A stretch of DNA of 64,000 nt. It comes from Symsagittifera roscoffensis (lineage: Eukaryota > Xenacoelomorpha > Acoela > Convolutidae). How positions within the stretch are numbered: the stretch's first letter is position 1; the number at the start of each line of letters is the position of its first letter. The stretch spans positions 41,381,165-41,445,164 of the forward strand of contig NC_087064.1 in the NCBI RefSeq assembly GCF_963678635.1, given 5' to 3'. The notes under the pieces were generated by a model. That model was not told the DNA's origin and made no database searches. It was given only the letters and a program-made list of their open reading frames with translations. Positions 26,248-37,226 of this stretch are shown in pieces. Made by a program: the position numbers and the translations under genes.

Positions 26248-27150
26248 GTTAAATTCTACCTTCTTGTTCGAGCACGGTACGCTTATTAGTTCTGGTGTCT
26301 TCTAAAGTGTCAGGCCTAGGCTCGGTCTTTCCCCTTCCACTGGGTCAATCTCAATTATCTTCTCTGTCCAGAACTTCAACAGATCTGTCAGTTCATAATT
26401 CTTGTGCGCGGTTCCGGCCTCCGAATCCAAGAAAAGGTTTTATGCTATCCCCATTACTACAGACACATACTGATATTCTCCCCGCATGGGGGGTTTCGAG
26501 TAATCTTCAGCCCGGGCTAAATTACGATGCACGTCATGTCCCTCTTCGAACTTCTTGTTGTAGAACCTCCGTATTTCTTCAATTTTCCCGTGAATCTCTA
26601 GAGACTGTCTGGAGCCATCCTCCTTTTCGATTCCAGTACTCTGGTACACGTTCAGGATGACCGTGGAGATTCTCCTTTCCACAGTTTCGCTCCCCATCGC
26701 CTTCTGATGACACGTTTGGACGGTACTGTTGTCATCACGGACATTATCCATCTCATGAAACAAGTGGCATCTTTTCTCCACGCTAGACTCAAACCGGAAT
26801 AATCTCCGGCGATATGCTGCTCCAGCATTTGATAAACCTCTAGACTCTTGTTGCCCAGCTTCAATTTATCGTGTGAGGTCAATACCTCCAGCTCTATTCC
26901 CACCAAGCTCCATGCGTACATCAGCTGTCCTGCCGTTCTGACGAAAGGATCTGCCATCAACGGCAACGGCGACGGCGACGAGGGTGTTCTCATCGCCTCT
27001 TCGAAATACTCCAGCAGCAGTTTTGCTAAGTTCGTCTCAGCTGGTTCCCCAACTCTAACTTATTAATCTCGGCTTTCTGTTGGGTAACCCAATGACGATG
27101 CTCACGGGACACTCCAAGATCGAGTTTCTTTAGGCAATCCTCCAGTTCTT
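26248..27150 (-). pseudogene. Element B downstream ORF, broken stretch
   Basis: It contains open pieces at 26,440-26,781 (KIEEIRRFYNKKFEEGH) and 26,652-26,993 in overlapping frames. Their contents suggest one ancestral reading frame disrupted by indels. No domain recognised. Confidence 0.35.
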
Positions 27151-27706
27151 TCATGGTCTACAGAGCCACCCACCAAGGTCTAATGGTATTCCTCGTCGCA
27201 TTTCTCCCAAGAGGATTGCTAGCCACTTGTTTCCCAGTGGCCTGATGTTGGGTCGAGAGCCATTCTTTGCCAACGTCCACCTCCCACGTTTGTCCACGCG
27301 TCGACCCCTTTTGGTGTTTGCCTTCTGAGGTCTGAAGTCATCCTCCGTTGTCGAGTACGTCAATACTTCCATTCCCTTCATCACCTCAGCCAACTTCCGT
27401 GGTGCGGAGCTGCCCTTATAAGCCGCTGTCTTCCACCGCGCTAGAATCATGGGAGCCGTCTCCTTCAGATACTTTTCTGAGACTGCGTCCGCCGAGGGAC
27501 TACTTAATTCTTCTGCATCTCTTCTCCTTTTCCGAGACCTTATTCCTTTACTCGGGGGCGTCGCCACTATCATCACTGATTCGACTTCTTTTATCCCAGT
27601 CCGGCCTTTCCAACTCTTGCGTCGCCCCTTCTCGAATCTTAAGAATTTTAATATCTTTAATCATGTTACTAGTTTTATTCTTATCATCCCTTTCAACCTT
27701 ACTCAT
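27151..27706 (-). pseudogene. Possible start of ORF3 in element B
   Basis: An ATG at 27,706 opens a basic, Lys/Asp-rich peptide (MSKVERDDKNKT) only 17 bases after the stop of the preceding ORF2 piece. A frameshift before 27,576 leads into a 141-residue basic frame (IRSRKRRRDAEE, ARWKTAAYKG). Together with the pieces down to 24,406 this would make a third ORF of about 3.3 kb. The alternative is that it is merely more ORF2 after a stop. Confidence 0.35.
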
Positions 27707-27722
27707 TTTATCATCAGTTTTT

Positions 27723-28073
27723 TTACTTCAGGGTAGAGCTGTTCTTACATGCGTCATCTTTGGTATTCAGCTTCATTTCCCTCAGCTTGAGCATCTTCCC
27801 TAGTAGCTCCTTTCTCGCTTGTTCATCTAGTCCGGTACCCATCAAGACAGGTTCCCCGAACTTCACCGCCGTGTTCCACAACTCTTCTTTGAAGTCCTCC
27901 AGCGTAGTCTCGCTCTTTACTCTCTGGTCGAACTCGCTCAAGAAATCTCGCCATGCCTTCTCGTCTAGTGTGTTCAGGAACATCCATTTATTGCCCTCAA
28001 AAGCGTTCCTCTCGTTTTCTTTGGTGCTCAAGAGCTTCAGCCCAATGTTAGAGATCTCACTCGCCAAGGGCAT
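27723..28073 (-). CDS. ORF2 C-terminal piece, element B
   Basis: 116 residues, soluble and helical (DEKAWRDFLSEFDQRV, EELLGKM-like), ending in a TAA shortly before a new ATG. It overlaps the preceding ORF2 piece by frameshift. No domain recognised. Confidence 0.4.
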   Translation of the reverse strand: MPLASEISNIGLKLLSTKENERNAFEGNKWMFLNTLDEKAWRDFLSEFDQRVKSETTLEDFKEELWNTAVKFGEPVLMGTGLDEQARKELLGKMLKLREMKLNTKDDACKNSSTLK

Positions 28074-28456
28074 TTCCAGATCTTTGAGGGGATCTCAGGC
28101 AGCTCCGGCGTGTTAAAATCTCTTTCAGCTGGGTCCTGTTCTGGTATTTTTCCCAGCTCCATTTCTTCTCCCGCTTCACTGAGGATCTCGTCCATACTCT
28201 CCCCTTCCCCTGACTCAGCCTGTTCTTTCTCTAGTGCATCTCTAAATCTGTTCCTTACGGGGTGGCTGCTTTTGTCTCCAGGAGTGCCCACCGATAAGGG
28301 TGAGGGTGTTGCCGGGTCCAGCTTCTTATATTCAGTGAGGGCTACATATAAGGGACCTGCCGCATCTAGCTTCTTTTCCTCTTGTTTCAGCTCTAGCTCC
28401 TTCAATCCGTAGGGCGGTCGGTACTTCCTCGTGGCGAACTTCATTTTATCTTTCAA
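28037..28456 (-). pseudogene. ORF2 piece, element B (equivalent of A 1-429)
   Basis: 139 residues. KFATRKYRPPYGLKE aligns with element A (LQARTFLAPFGCEE). The rest is acidic and low in complexity (ESGEGESMDEILSEAGEEMEL), as in A. Confidence 0.5.
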
Positions 28457-30187
28457 AGCAATGTGTTACTCCTCCATGATCATTCTTCCATCGACCCAAA
28501 TCGGCAGCTTGTTCTCCTGCTCAGCCTCCTCGAGCGTCCTCAAGATGTCCCGAACCTCGAACTTCGGGGGCGTTGAGCCTCTCATCTTCTTTGCCTGTGT
28601 CGTTCATGAGTTTATTTCGATGTCACATGTGTGGAAATAAACTGCGTCTGAGTATCCAATGAACGAGGGATCCCAATCGTCCGTAAACTCTTTTGCTGCT
28701 TCTCCACAGTGGCTCTTGCGTGTAGTGATGGGACCACCAGTTGGCTATTCATCCCCAGGGTCAATTTTCTGACCATCGGGAATTCAGGGACGGTAGTGGG
28801 CAAAACTTCTCGCTCAAGTATCAATTCCAACTCCTTTTTCACCAGTTCAAAACACCCTTTCCTCGCCGGGATTCTCAAGACTTCTCCCTTGTCCGCGGTT
28901 ACGGGATTCAAGTTCCAGAACTTGGAGGAAGCCTCGATGGGACCCTCGCGTTTGCTCCCCATTCTGCACTGCAGTTGTCCCCGGAAGTTGAACGCCATCA
29001 GCTCTGGGTCCTTCACTTTCCCGAAGAGAACCGTGTCGCTCATCCGCGCTCTCAGCTCTTCTTGCCTGCACCACTTCAGCGCCGTCCCATCTAGAACGCT
29101 TATTAAGCTCACAAGTACCAGTGAATGCCGATATGCCGATATGCGGATCGGGAAAGGCGTATGTTACCGCAGGCCTGTAGATGCAGGCCACGACTTCTCC
29201 AAGCCCTTTTATCATCCCTAATGGGTCAGATCTCATGGCCAAACACAAATCAGTCAAGAGAGAGGTATGCCTCCATTCGCATCCTTCAACTATTCTCTCG
29301 TCTTGGGATTTCTCTCCTCGCCCGTCATGGTCATGTATCGATTCTGCATTAGGAGATACTCCACCAGCAACGTCTTCAGCCCAGTAGCACACTTGTATGA
29401 ATAAGTTTCCGCACTTGGGCGAGCCTTCTTCATTGACAGGGGTTCCCCATACTTCATCAGTCGATGAAACGCCATCAGTTCTCTGTGGGTCAAGAGTACT
29501 AGTGATAAGTATTGGTCAATTCGGAGCGTTTCTACACCCCTGCTGAACATGTAGGCCGGGCCCAAGTTGAACAGATACCTGGGGTAGACCAAGTACAGGG
29601 CCAGTAAGAGGTTAATGGGCATATTTAGTAATTCCTCCACGAACGCATCGAAGATGGCATCCCCCGCATAGAACACTCTGCCCATGTACTTCTTCTCACA
29701 GCATGGGCTTAAGAATCTCAAGATCTCGTGGTTCTTTCTAGTCTTCAGCTCGCTCTTCGCGTGCTCCCTCCAAAATCCTAAAATGGTGACTTCATTTGCC
29801 TCTGTGATAAATCTTCCTACCGTCATCTCTCTGCTTTCTGCCACCTCTAGTTGTCCCTCAAGAAACTCCCATATTTGTTTGATGAGAGGTGGAGCACTCT
29901 CCCGCGTCTTGTCCGTGGCATTCTTAAACCTTGGGGTCAGAAACGGCCGACTGCCTCTCCCTTGCGTTAAACGGTACCCCGTCGATTCCAACTGCTTTTC
30001 AGCCACATTTTTCCTCTCGTTACACAATCCCCTCGCCTTACTGGTGGAATTCATGATCGTCAGATGCATGCTCCGAAACCACAGGCTGGCTGTTAGGTGG
30101 CCTATTACCAGGTGATCGTCTCTGGATTGAACTATAGTTGCCGAGCAATTTTCGACACTTCAAGACAAAGGACTTCATCCAGCACAA
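28457..30187 (-). pseudogene. ORF2 middle region, element B
   Basis: Broken frames at 28,612-29,112, 28,847-29,392 and 29,290-30,069 carry blocks collinear with the 517-codon region of A: LKWCRQEELRARM, LMAFNFRGQLQCRMG, KFWNLNP, PAVTYAFPD, FYAGDAIFDAFVEELLNMP. The longest piece, 29,290-30,069, is 259 residues, mostly helical. It is part of the ORF2 polyprotein; function unknown. Confidence 0.6.
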
Positions 30188-31051
30188 TCAGAATATCCGC
30201 CAAAACCGTGGAATCCTCTTAAAGCATGAGACACATCTGCACATGCCGCTGCCAACTCTGACATAAGAAGTCTCAAAATTATCCGCTCCAGCTCGCGATT
30301 GGGAGCTGCCATAAGTATCCGCCCTGCGTTCCCTTCCGCTATCAATAATAACCTTGCATACACAAACAGCAAGACAGGCGGCACCCGGGTACGTCGTAAG
30401 TGCTACTCTTGTCTTGGGTCCAAATCGAGAAACCACCGACTCCTGCAATTCTTTCATCGCGGCGAACAACGTCTGGGTTGCTTCCCAGATTTTCTTGGGT
30501 GCTGATGCCTCACCTTTCAGGTGCTCCAGAAGCCGGGCCGCATGCAGGTGATCGTTCATTCCCGCAAATGGCAGCAATTCCGGCTCGCAAGGCGTCTCCG
30601 ACTTGATTGCCACCACCAGGTTCAGCATCTGATTCAGCTCCGCCCCAGGCAGCAGATACACTAAGGTCTCTGGCCAGAATAACTTCGGGGACGTCCCCTC
30701 GAAGTCCGAGACCGCCACGATGATCACCCTCGCTGCTCCTGGATCCGATCGATCATACACTACCAACGTTTTGGCCAACTGTGAGCTTCCACAGGCTTTA
30801 CCATATCTTGGATCCTCGGCCAGCTTTGGACCTTCATACGCGGAATCTGGGAGCCCCATGTCTTTCAGCTCAAGCAGCTTCTCCACCACTCTCAACTGTG
30901 CGGGAGTTGCTACCCTGATTCTGGCTATACTCGTTCGATGCTTGGGAGGTTCCACTGTGAGTCCTGGACTCCCCAATTGCCTGAGAGGCCTATAGTTGAC
31001 TGGTACCATTATCGACTTCTGCGGAATCCCAGTCAAAGCTGCTGTCTCCAT
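30188..31051 (-). pseudogene. ORF2 segment after SGNH domain, element B
   Basis: 287-residue frame. It holds the conserved blocks IIVAVSDFEGTSPKLFWPE and FAGMNDHLHAARLLEHL, also found in A and C, and continues past the position of the in-frame TAG of A without a stop. The C-terminal third is out of frame; the true continuation (LIAEGNAGRILMAAPNRE) is at 30,175-30,384. The pairing of a small-residue-Ser-Asp/Glu motif with GxNDHLH resembles a second, degenerate SGNH domain. Confidence 0.55.
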
Positions 31052-32085
31052 TGTTTTGCTCTTGAGAAATGTGCCTCATGGGCCTTCAACCAGTCCACGC
31101 AGTGATGTCTACTCAAATCTTCGTGTGACACGTTCTTGAGTCCCAGGACTTCTGCCAACTCCTGCCTGCATGCCAAATCCTCCAGATCCAACTCTTTCAC
31201 CCTCTCTAGATATCGTGCCTTGCTCGTCTCTGCCGGTCTCCCCACCTTCTTTTTGTCCATCACCACCACTGAAGACACCACCGAGCTTTGGGGCGTGGAT
31301 GACTCCGCCTCCTCTGCTTTCATCGGTGTGGATCCCCGTTGCCTAGTCCGGCTGCTCTTTGAGCTATATCTCGAGTCGATTCTTGCCCCCAGACGGCCAG
31401 ATAGGGGCCTAGTGGCAAAGAAAGGAGGTATCGGGGGTAGACCAAAGGTGAACTGGGCTGTTTCCAGCATTTCTGACTCTATAATGTTTATGTGCCTCTG
31501 GAAGACACCATTCAGCCACTCCATGCCCCTGGACCTATCAAAATCGATGACATCCGAAGACACATCACCCGGAGGGGAGCGTTCCATCATATCGGCCACG
31601 TCCAACAATCTTACGGGGAGGTGGATCTGTCTGATTACCTCGTTGATATTGCGCACTTTCTCATTCATCTCTCTCGCGTGTTGGTCGGCCTTCATGTTGT
31701 ATGGAACAGTGCAAATGGTGAGTATCGCGGGATCTAGATAATTCCTCAGCTCCTCAAGAAAACAACTAATCTTCTCGTGCAGCCTCATCACCTTTCTCGA
31801 CTCTCCCCTGGACACGTCATTGGTCCCCATCATCAAAGTGACTGTGTAAATCTTCACCATGTCTAACATCTCCAGAGACGCCAACATCTGCGGCATTGCA
31901 GCTCCAGAAAAACTCAAGACTCCAACTAAACAATGTGACTGGATTCGTGTCAGCACTCGTATCAGGCTGTCCCCTATAATCAAGTGGACCGCACCCTCTG
32001 GTATTCTTGGCTGTGTGAAGTATTCAGCCCGAGCCGCTTCATGGAAGCAATCCCTCTTTGCCCGTTGTGCCGTTGTCCAGTCCAT
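31033..32085 (-). CDS. SGNH hydrolase domain of ORF2, element B (active-site His replaced)
   Basis: 350 residues. GDS at 38-40 (LIIGDSLIRVL), the glycine block SFSGAA, and GTND at 87-90 are intact, but block V reads SDVIDFD (178-183): Asp replaces the catalytic His of A's DGIH. The enzyme would be inactive by the usual mechanism. The order is the same as in A, followed by a Ser/Arg-rich linker. It overlaps the next ORF2 piece by 19 bases in a different frame. Confidence 0.75.
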   Translation of the reverse strand: MDWTTAQRAKRDCFHEAARAEYFTQPRIPEGAVHLIIGDSLIRVLTRIQSHCLVGVLSFSGAAMPQMLASLEMLDMVKIYTVTLMMGTNDVSRGESRKVMRLHEKISCFLEELRNYLDPAILTICTVPYNMKADQHAREMNEKVRNINEVIRQIHLPVRLLDVADMMERSPPGDVSSDVIDFDRSRGMEWLNGVFQRHINIIESEMLETAQFTFGLPPIPPFFATRPLSGRLGARIDSRYSSKSSRTRQRGSTPMKAEEAESSTPQSSVVSSVVVMDKKKVGRPAETSKARYLERVKELDLEDLACRQELAEVLGLKNVSHEDLSRHHCVDWLKAHEAHFSRAKQWRQQL

Positions 32086-33220
32086 GCGGTTGTGCCTGTG
32101 ATATGCACCATCCGCGTTCTTCTTATAGCTCGCGATTATTACATTCCTGACTGGATGGTCTCTCCAGGTGGGGGGTCACTCTTCTCGTGCTGAATCGTCA
32201 CGAGTCCTCGACTGCAAACTATCATGTAGCTCCTTGAGACGCGATGAACCCGTGCCGATTTGGCTACTGCTAGGAGTTGAGCTGGGAGTGTATCCCGCGA
32301 GCGTGACCTCCATCAATGGCCGTATTGGTTGCCTATCTAGACCGCGCACGGAGGGCACCGGCTCAAGTGGTATCCACATTTCTAGCCCCCGCTCATATGC
32401 TCTTGGGCTACTCGGTCTAAATGAAATCGACCACTAGACCGGGGAACCTCATCCACCTCCATTCGCGACTCTGGTCTCGATCCTGTGGCAGCTGGTTCCG
32501 TCGTTCTCGGCTTCCTTTCCTACTGCTTCGCGAACTCTCGTTGCCTCCTCTGAATATTTTCCATCTCTGACTTTATCTGCTCGCATTTCGCCTCGTTCTC
32601 GCGCACCTTCTGTGCATGCTGGTACTCCGCCCTAATCATGCTCAGACCGCGCCTTGCCTGATCCCTCTCGAGGATCGTTTGATCTCTTTACAGCTTTGCC
32701 TGGTCCCTCTCAAGTTTCGCACCATCCCTATCAAGGTTCGTTTTGTCTCGCTCCCTCTGGGCCCTTACTTGATCCTTCTTCAAGTTACTGAGGTCCGGGT
32801 ATGCTTCCTCTGTCTGCTGAGACCGTATTATAGAGGATGGCCTGCTCGTGGATTGGGCTGCGAATCCCGCTGGCGGTCTGGTGGATAGTGGGAATTCTAC
32901 CGCACCATATTCCGTGTTATTACTCAAGCCTGGATTTCTTGCCAAGTCGAATCCCCTCACGCCTCCATCCACGTTCCAGGATAGCCAACTGGTCTGTTCT
33001 TGATTGGATATCCCCTCGAGGTGTAGCCAACCATCAACACGGCTTCTGTCGCTGATTCACTACATTCACCCTGTGCCTCTAACTATAGGATAGCGTTCAA
33101 CATCACCGCCAATCTCTCATCGACTTGGGTGTAGTCGACATACCTCAAGCGCTTGTGTAGCTCGTCGAGGGTAGGCTTTTTGAGCGCTGCTGGCATAGAC
33201 TTCCAGAAGCGATCCGCCAT
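32086..33220 (-). pseudogene. ORF2 N-terminal domain and coiled coil, element B
   Basis: It starts at the ATG at 33,220 (MADRFWKSMPAALKKP). Although interrupted by stops and a frameshift near 32,972, it aligns with the N terminus of A: ATEAVLMVGYTSRG with PTEVLLMAAYGERG, and GFDLARNPGL with GSDLANEPGL. The 32,688-32,972 piece leads into a charged coiled coil with RD-Q-heptads. Confidence 0.65.
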
Positions 33221-33251
33221 CTTCACTCTATTTTCAGGCGATCTCACGTAT

Positions 33252-33350
33252 CAGTCAACTCGAGAAATATCTTACCAGTTAGACTCGAGAAATACCTTAC
33301 CAGTTAGACTCGAGAAATACCTTACCAGTTAGACTCAGGAAGTACCTTTC
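33252..33350. repeat. 25-bp tandem repeat (4 units) upstream of ORF2, element B
   Basis: The unit CAGTTAGACTCGAGAAATACCTTAC is repeated about four times, the first and last copies degenerate. It lies about 30 bp upstream of the ORF2 ATG in the pol-ORF2 spacer. Confidence 0.9.
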
Positions 33351-33775
33351 CCCACTCGATGCTTGAGAAAGGTTTCCCTCTGACACTGCTAATAGAGAAC
33401 TTGCTCAAGATCTCCCTCTCTCTTCAAATGAGTTTGGCTTGGTCGTCAATTCAATTTTGCAAATCAACCTGAAAATAAAATCCATTTTTAGACCAAGATG
33501 TTCTGTGCCTAACCTAAGCCTGCCTAAGCCTTATTGTGTTTTAAAACATTATCCCATCAATTGTTTGCTAAAATAATTCAATTGGTGATTTTAAGAGCAT
33601 GCAGATTCATTTCATGTTTTAGCACCATTACCTCGCTAAGATTTAATTGTCATGCCAATTACATTTAAATCCGTCTACCTGCTTCGTGCCCCCTTGTACC
33701 TAACTCGAGCCCCCCTTTAACCTAACTCGAGAGTCCTTTGCCTTCTAACTCAAGACCTCCATGTCCGCCCGAAGC
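33351..33775 (-). other. pol-ORF2 spacer of element B
   Basis: Non-coding; about 550 bp between the pol stop and the ORF2 ATG including the 25-bp repeats. No clear match to the A/C spacer was seen by eye. Confidence 0.45.
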
Positions 33776-34666
33776 TCAGGCGATCCTCAAGTAGTACTTC
33801 TTGTGTAGGTGTACCGTTATCTCCGTTTCTGCAAAGACCACGTGTAGGATGGCGTACAATTCCCTAGGTATCAACTTGACCCAGTTTGGGTCATAGACCG
33901 GCATCGAGACCTCCAGTATCATTCTTTCGACCATGAAGTCCCTCAGCCTCGTTAGTGCCAACATCACGTGTTCGGGGTCTATCGTGCTCCTTTCATTGAC
34001 CCACGTTACCAAAAAGCACAGGTATTTGCCCGGAGTTTGTGAAACTAAGGGAGGAAGCGCAGCCATTCCTACCAACCCCGGTATCTGCCTAAATAGAAAC
34101 TCCACATTCTGATATTCTCTCTTGAAGTCGGCATCTAGTCTCGTTTTGAAGCTCATGTCTGCCGTTATACAGTTCGTGCTTGTCCTGTCTGACAAGATGA
34201 AGTCGCTATCCGTGATCAGGACGTTCTCTGAATATTCATTGGGATTTTCAAATTTTGTCTTGAAATGACGCCCTATGGTAGCCTCAGCCTCCTCCTGATC
34301 CAATTCCAACCCGTTGGTCTCTCTCACTTCCCTGAGCTTCTTTATCATCAAATTTTCTGTGTGGTAGGTCCCCGTCGATGATGCTGAGTCTAAATTATCT
34401 GGTGTTATCTCAAGTGGCCGATCGGTTGCTGTCCAACCGTAGAGCGGGTCTTTCGTTTTAACATGTTTTTCCGCTGACACGTCGACCTGCTGGATACTTT
34501 GCGCTTCTTCTCCCTTGTTCTTGAGGTCACGCATCCATTCCAGTATCCTCAAGTTTGTGTTTTCCCTCCTTTCCCTCGCTCTGCTCCAGAAATATTTCTC
34601 GTTCTGGTATCGAGTGAACCTCCTGCAAGTAGTGTTCGCTGTCGTTGATGATTTGCCATTCTTCAT
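33776..34666 (-). CDS. pol C-terminal macro-domain-like module, element B, 296 aa intact
   Basis: The only uninterrupted copy of this module. Residues 148-296 show LITDSDFILSD, CITADMSFKTRLDADFK, GKYLCFLVTW, MLALTRLRDFM, EVSMPVYDPNWVKL, LYAILHVVFAETEITVHL. This matches the strand-helix order of TARG1-type macro domains. The loops that bind ADP-ribose (GAG, GCG) are replaced by KTRLD and DPN, and no lysine sits at the usual catalytic position. Residues 1-147 are linker, with TNLRILEW conserved in A. It may have been kept intact by chance or by selection. Confidence 0.62.
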   Translation of the reverse strand: MKNGKSSTTANTTCRRFTRYQNEKYFWSRARERRENTNLRILEWMRDLKNKGEEAQSIQQVDVSAEKHVKTKDPLYGWTATDRPLEITPDNLDSASSTGTYHTENLMIKKLREVRETNGLELDQEEAEATIGRHFKTKFENPNEYSENVLITDSDFILSDRTSTNCITADMSFKTRLDADFKREYQNVEFLFRQIPGLVGMAALPPLVSQTPGKYLCFLVTWVNERSTIDPEHVMLALTRLRDFMVERMILEVSMPVYDPNWVKLIPRELYAILHVVFAETEITVHLHKKYYLRIA

Positions 34667-35033
34667 CGGCTACCAGCTCGCCCACAGTCACTAACTCCTC
34701 GCCTATCTCATCAGGTTCTATCTTGTCAATCAAAAAGTCATCCTTTTCTCTGGTGCCTGTTTCGTTCACTTCGCTTGCTGGCACTACCATTAGGTACTCG
34801 AGTCATGAACGGTCCTTGCCATTTCTTTTGTGGTTTTTCGTTCCCTTCGTAGGTATGGTATTATGGAACACCCAGACATTTTGTCCCACTGCATACGGTT
34901 TCGCCGAAGTATTTTTTCGTCATACTTCTTCCGCTGCGTCATTTGTGCTTGCGCTGTGTTCCTCCTGCAGAGCTCGTTTAGTTCCTGTTGTCTCTTGACC
35001 GCTTCTTTCACATAAGCCTAAGGCGACGTCTTT
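34527..35033 (-). pseudogene. Integrase tail and acidic linker, element B
   Basis: Frames at 34,527-34,790 (acidic, EIGEELVTVGELVADEE) and 34,790-35,011 (KRQQELNELCRRNTAQAQ) correspond to the integrase C terminus and linker of A. A frameshift lies after the RKKYDEK block. Confidence 0.65.
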
Positions 35034-35636
35034 TTACATTCGTATTCTGGATGAAAGAATGTTAGGGGCATCGCTCTCTCCCTGCCTTAAAATCATGAAA
35101 GGGCTGATTCCTGTTGTTGAGTGCTGCGTGCTGTTGTACGCCCCTACCACTTGCGGCAGATATTTATCCCAGTCTGTCATGTATCTCGAGCAATACACCC
35201 TGAGCATGTTCACCAGCGTTCTGTTTTGTCTCTCCACTAGTCCGTTAGTCTGAGGAAGGTAAGATTTTAGTGTGCTTGAGAAATGTGCGATCTCCTCATC
35301 AACTCTTTTGTTAGGTTCACTACGAAGGCTTTCCCGGTGTCCGGATGGAATGTCATATCGCGATATCCAATGAGTTATCAAATGGTCACAAGTCTCCTCC
35401 GCTGAGACTGTTTGACATGGCATCGCTTCTGCCAACTTCGTAAAGTGGTCTATTATGACTAGTATTTGATTATATCCCGAGTCGGTTATGCAGATCTTCT
35501 GATGGTCTATCTGCACGACTTCGTTAAACTCTCTACGGAATGGAGTGGGAACTTCATTTTTCTTGGGTTTTTCACTTATAAACACGCCAAGCATGCGTTC
35601 ACCCATCTCTTGCAAGCCTTTTTTAACCCTGGCCAA
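35034..35636 (-). pseudogene. Integrase catalytic core, element B
   Basis: It contains VVQIDHQKIC (first Asp) and TNGLVERQNRTLV (Glu). The middle Asp is encoded in another frame (FHPDTGKAF) because of a small indel, so the core is broken. NSTQHSTTGISP matches A. Confidence 0.8.
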
Positions 35637-35797
35637 TCAAACGTGGGTAGTTTTCTTTGTTGTACCTTATCTATCCCCTGATGTCCCATTTGGTCGTGCG
35701 ACCTGAATAACACCTCCGTCTGGTATAACTGTGGTAGTATGATGAGATTAGGCTTGTGTAATCTCTTCTCCTCATCTTTTCTTCTATAGACTACCAC
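35576..35797 (-). pseudogene. Integrase HHCC zinc domain, element B
   Basis: 73 residues with H-X4-H (RSHDQMGHQG) and C-X2-C (ACLAC). It joins the catalytic core through a frameshift. Confidence 0.8.
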
Positions 35798-36852
35798 ACC
35801 ATCAGCTGTGTGATAGAGTAAATCTTTTGTCTCCTTGCTTGTAGAACTGGCTCAAGATCTTGTAACTGTCCTCCTACAGATCCCCTTTCTCTTTGACTCC
35901 TGTCCGGGTTCATTTGGAGAGGTTGCTCGTCATCTTATTGTTCTTCTGGGCTCGTATCAGATCTGACAGTCTTCCTTCAAGGCCATCACCTGGCCATTCA
36001 TTTCTCCAGGACTGTGGATGTCGTCTCTTAGCTCGACGCAGTTTATCCTTCTCAAGACCTTCCTCTCATCATCTGGCACCAGGTTTGTTCTGACATTTGA
36101 ATTGCACGATAGCTCCCTGAACGGTTTCCTTGATACTGCAATTTTCTCAAGTTCTTCACCTCGTTACACCTCCTGCTGATCCAGACTGTACGTTCATGAG
36201 GAAGGGTCAGTTTTTAGTTCCCTGTCGCGGTACCTCATTTTCTCTTCTGCAAATATCATGCAAAGACTATCTTGGTCATTGCCACTCTTCTCTGAGTCTT
36301 CATCCCATTCATCGGATTCCCGGACAATTTTCTCTTCTTCAGCATCTTGTTCTGATTTGGGCCACTCTCCGGACTCTTGACCCAATCCAAGGTGTTCGGC
36401 CTCCTCCCTAAATGTCACTTTCTTTTTTCGAACCATAGTCTGCCTTAGTATCTCTTCCGGGGTTTTCTCAACAAGTGACTGCACGACATCCTTGTCATCA
36501 AGTTGCTTTTCTTTCAACGAGCCCTCGCCCTACGCTTCCTCATTTCTTCTCAGTATTGAGACTTCTGGCTCGTCTTTATCATTGTTCCGGACTACGGGTT
36601 TATCGTCTGCTAGATTCTCAAGTAATCCTCTCAAGTCCTCACCTATCTTCGCACTTCCCGTCTCTACTTGATTGAGATGGTAGCCTTTTGCTTTTAGTGT
36701 TTCCCTCACTATTTTTGACTTGAGCATCACTTACATTGGCATCCCTCGGTTTCTCTTCAAGATTGTTCTCTCTGGCGCTCCTCTGGCAGTTCGAGATGAT
36801 CCTCTATTGATTTACTTGATTTGGCGAGCCACCTTGGGAGTGGAAGTCTGTT
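35798..36852 (-). pseudogene. pol spacer between RNase H and integrase, element B
   Basis: Acidic, Lys/Glu-rich open pieces at 36,194-36,517 and 36,530-36,730 match the polar spacer of A and C in position and composition. No enzyme motif was seen. Confidence 0.5.
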
Positions 36853-37200
36853 TTACGTTTCTTTGTCCATAAAAGAGAAGCCATCTTTGATTTCTGACTT
36901 GTCCGCCTCCCTTTGTTCCTGTCTCTCGTAGAATTCCGTCTTCTTACTCAAGCTATCGGCATTTTGATGTTTGTCCCTTGTTCTGCGTTCAATGATCATA
37001 TTGTAGCCATCCAAGCGAACTACCCATCTCCCAATGTAGCTCTGATCCATTGAGTACGTTTTGAACCAGCTGAGTGCTCTATTGTCGACCCGTAACTTGA
37101 ATGGTTTGCTATCTAGGTACGCCCTGTATTTCTCTACAAAGGTGACCGCCGCAATTATTTCTGCCTTGGGTGCCCCGTACTTCATCTCTGTATCACTCAA
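36853..37200 (-). pseudogene. RNase H C-terminal part, element B
   Basis: 115 residues collinear with A: KAEIIAAVTFVEKYRAYL, VDNRALSWFKTY, RDKHQNADSLSKK. Confidence 0.85.
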
Positions 37201-37226
37201 GACTTTGCTCCCCTATGCTATCAGTC

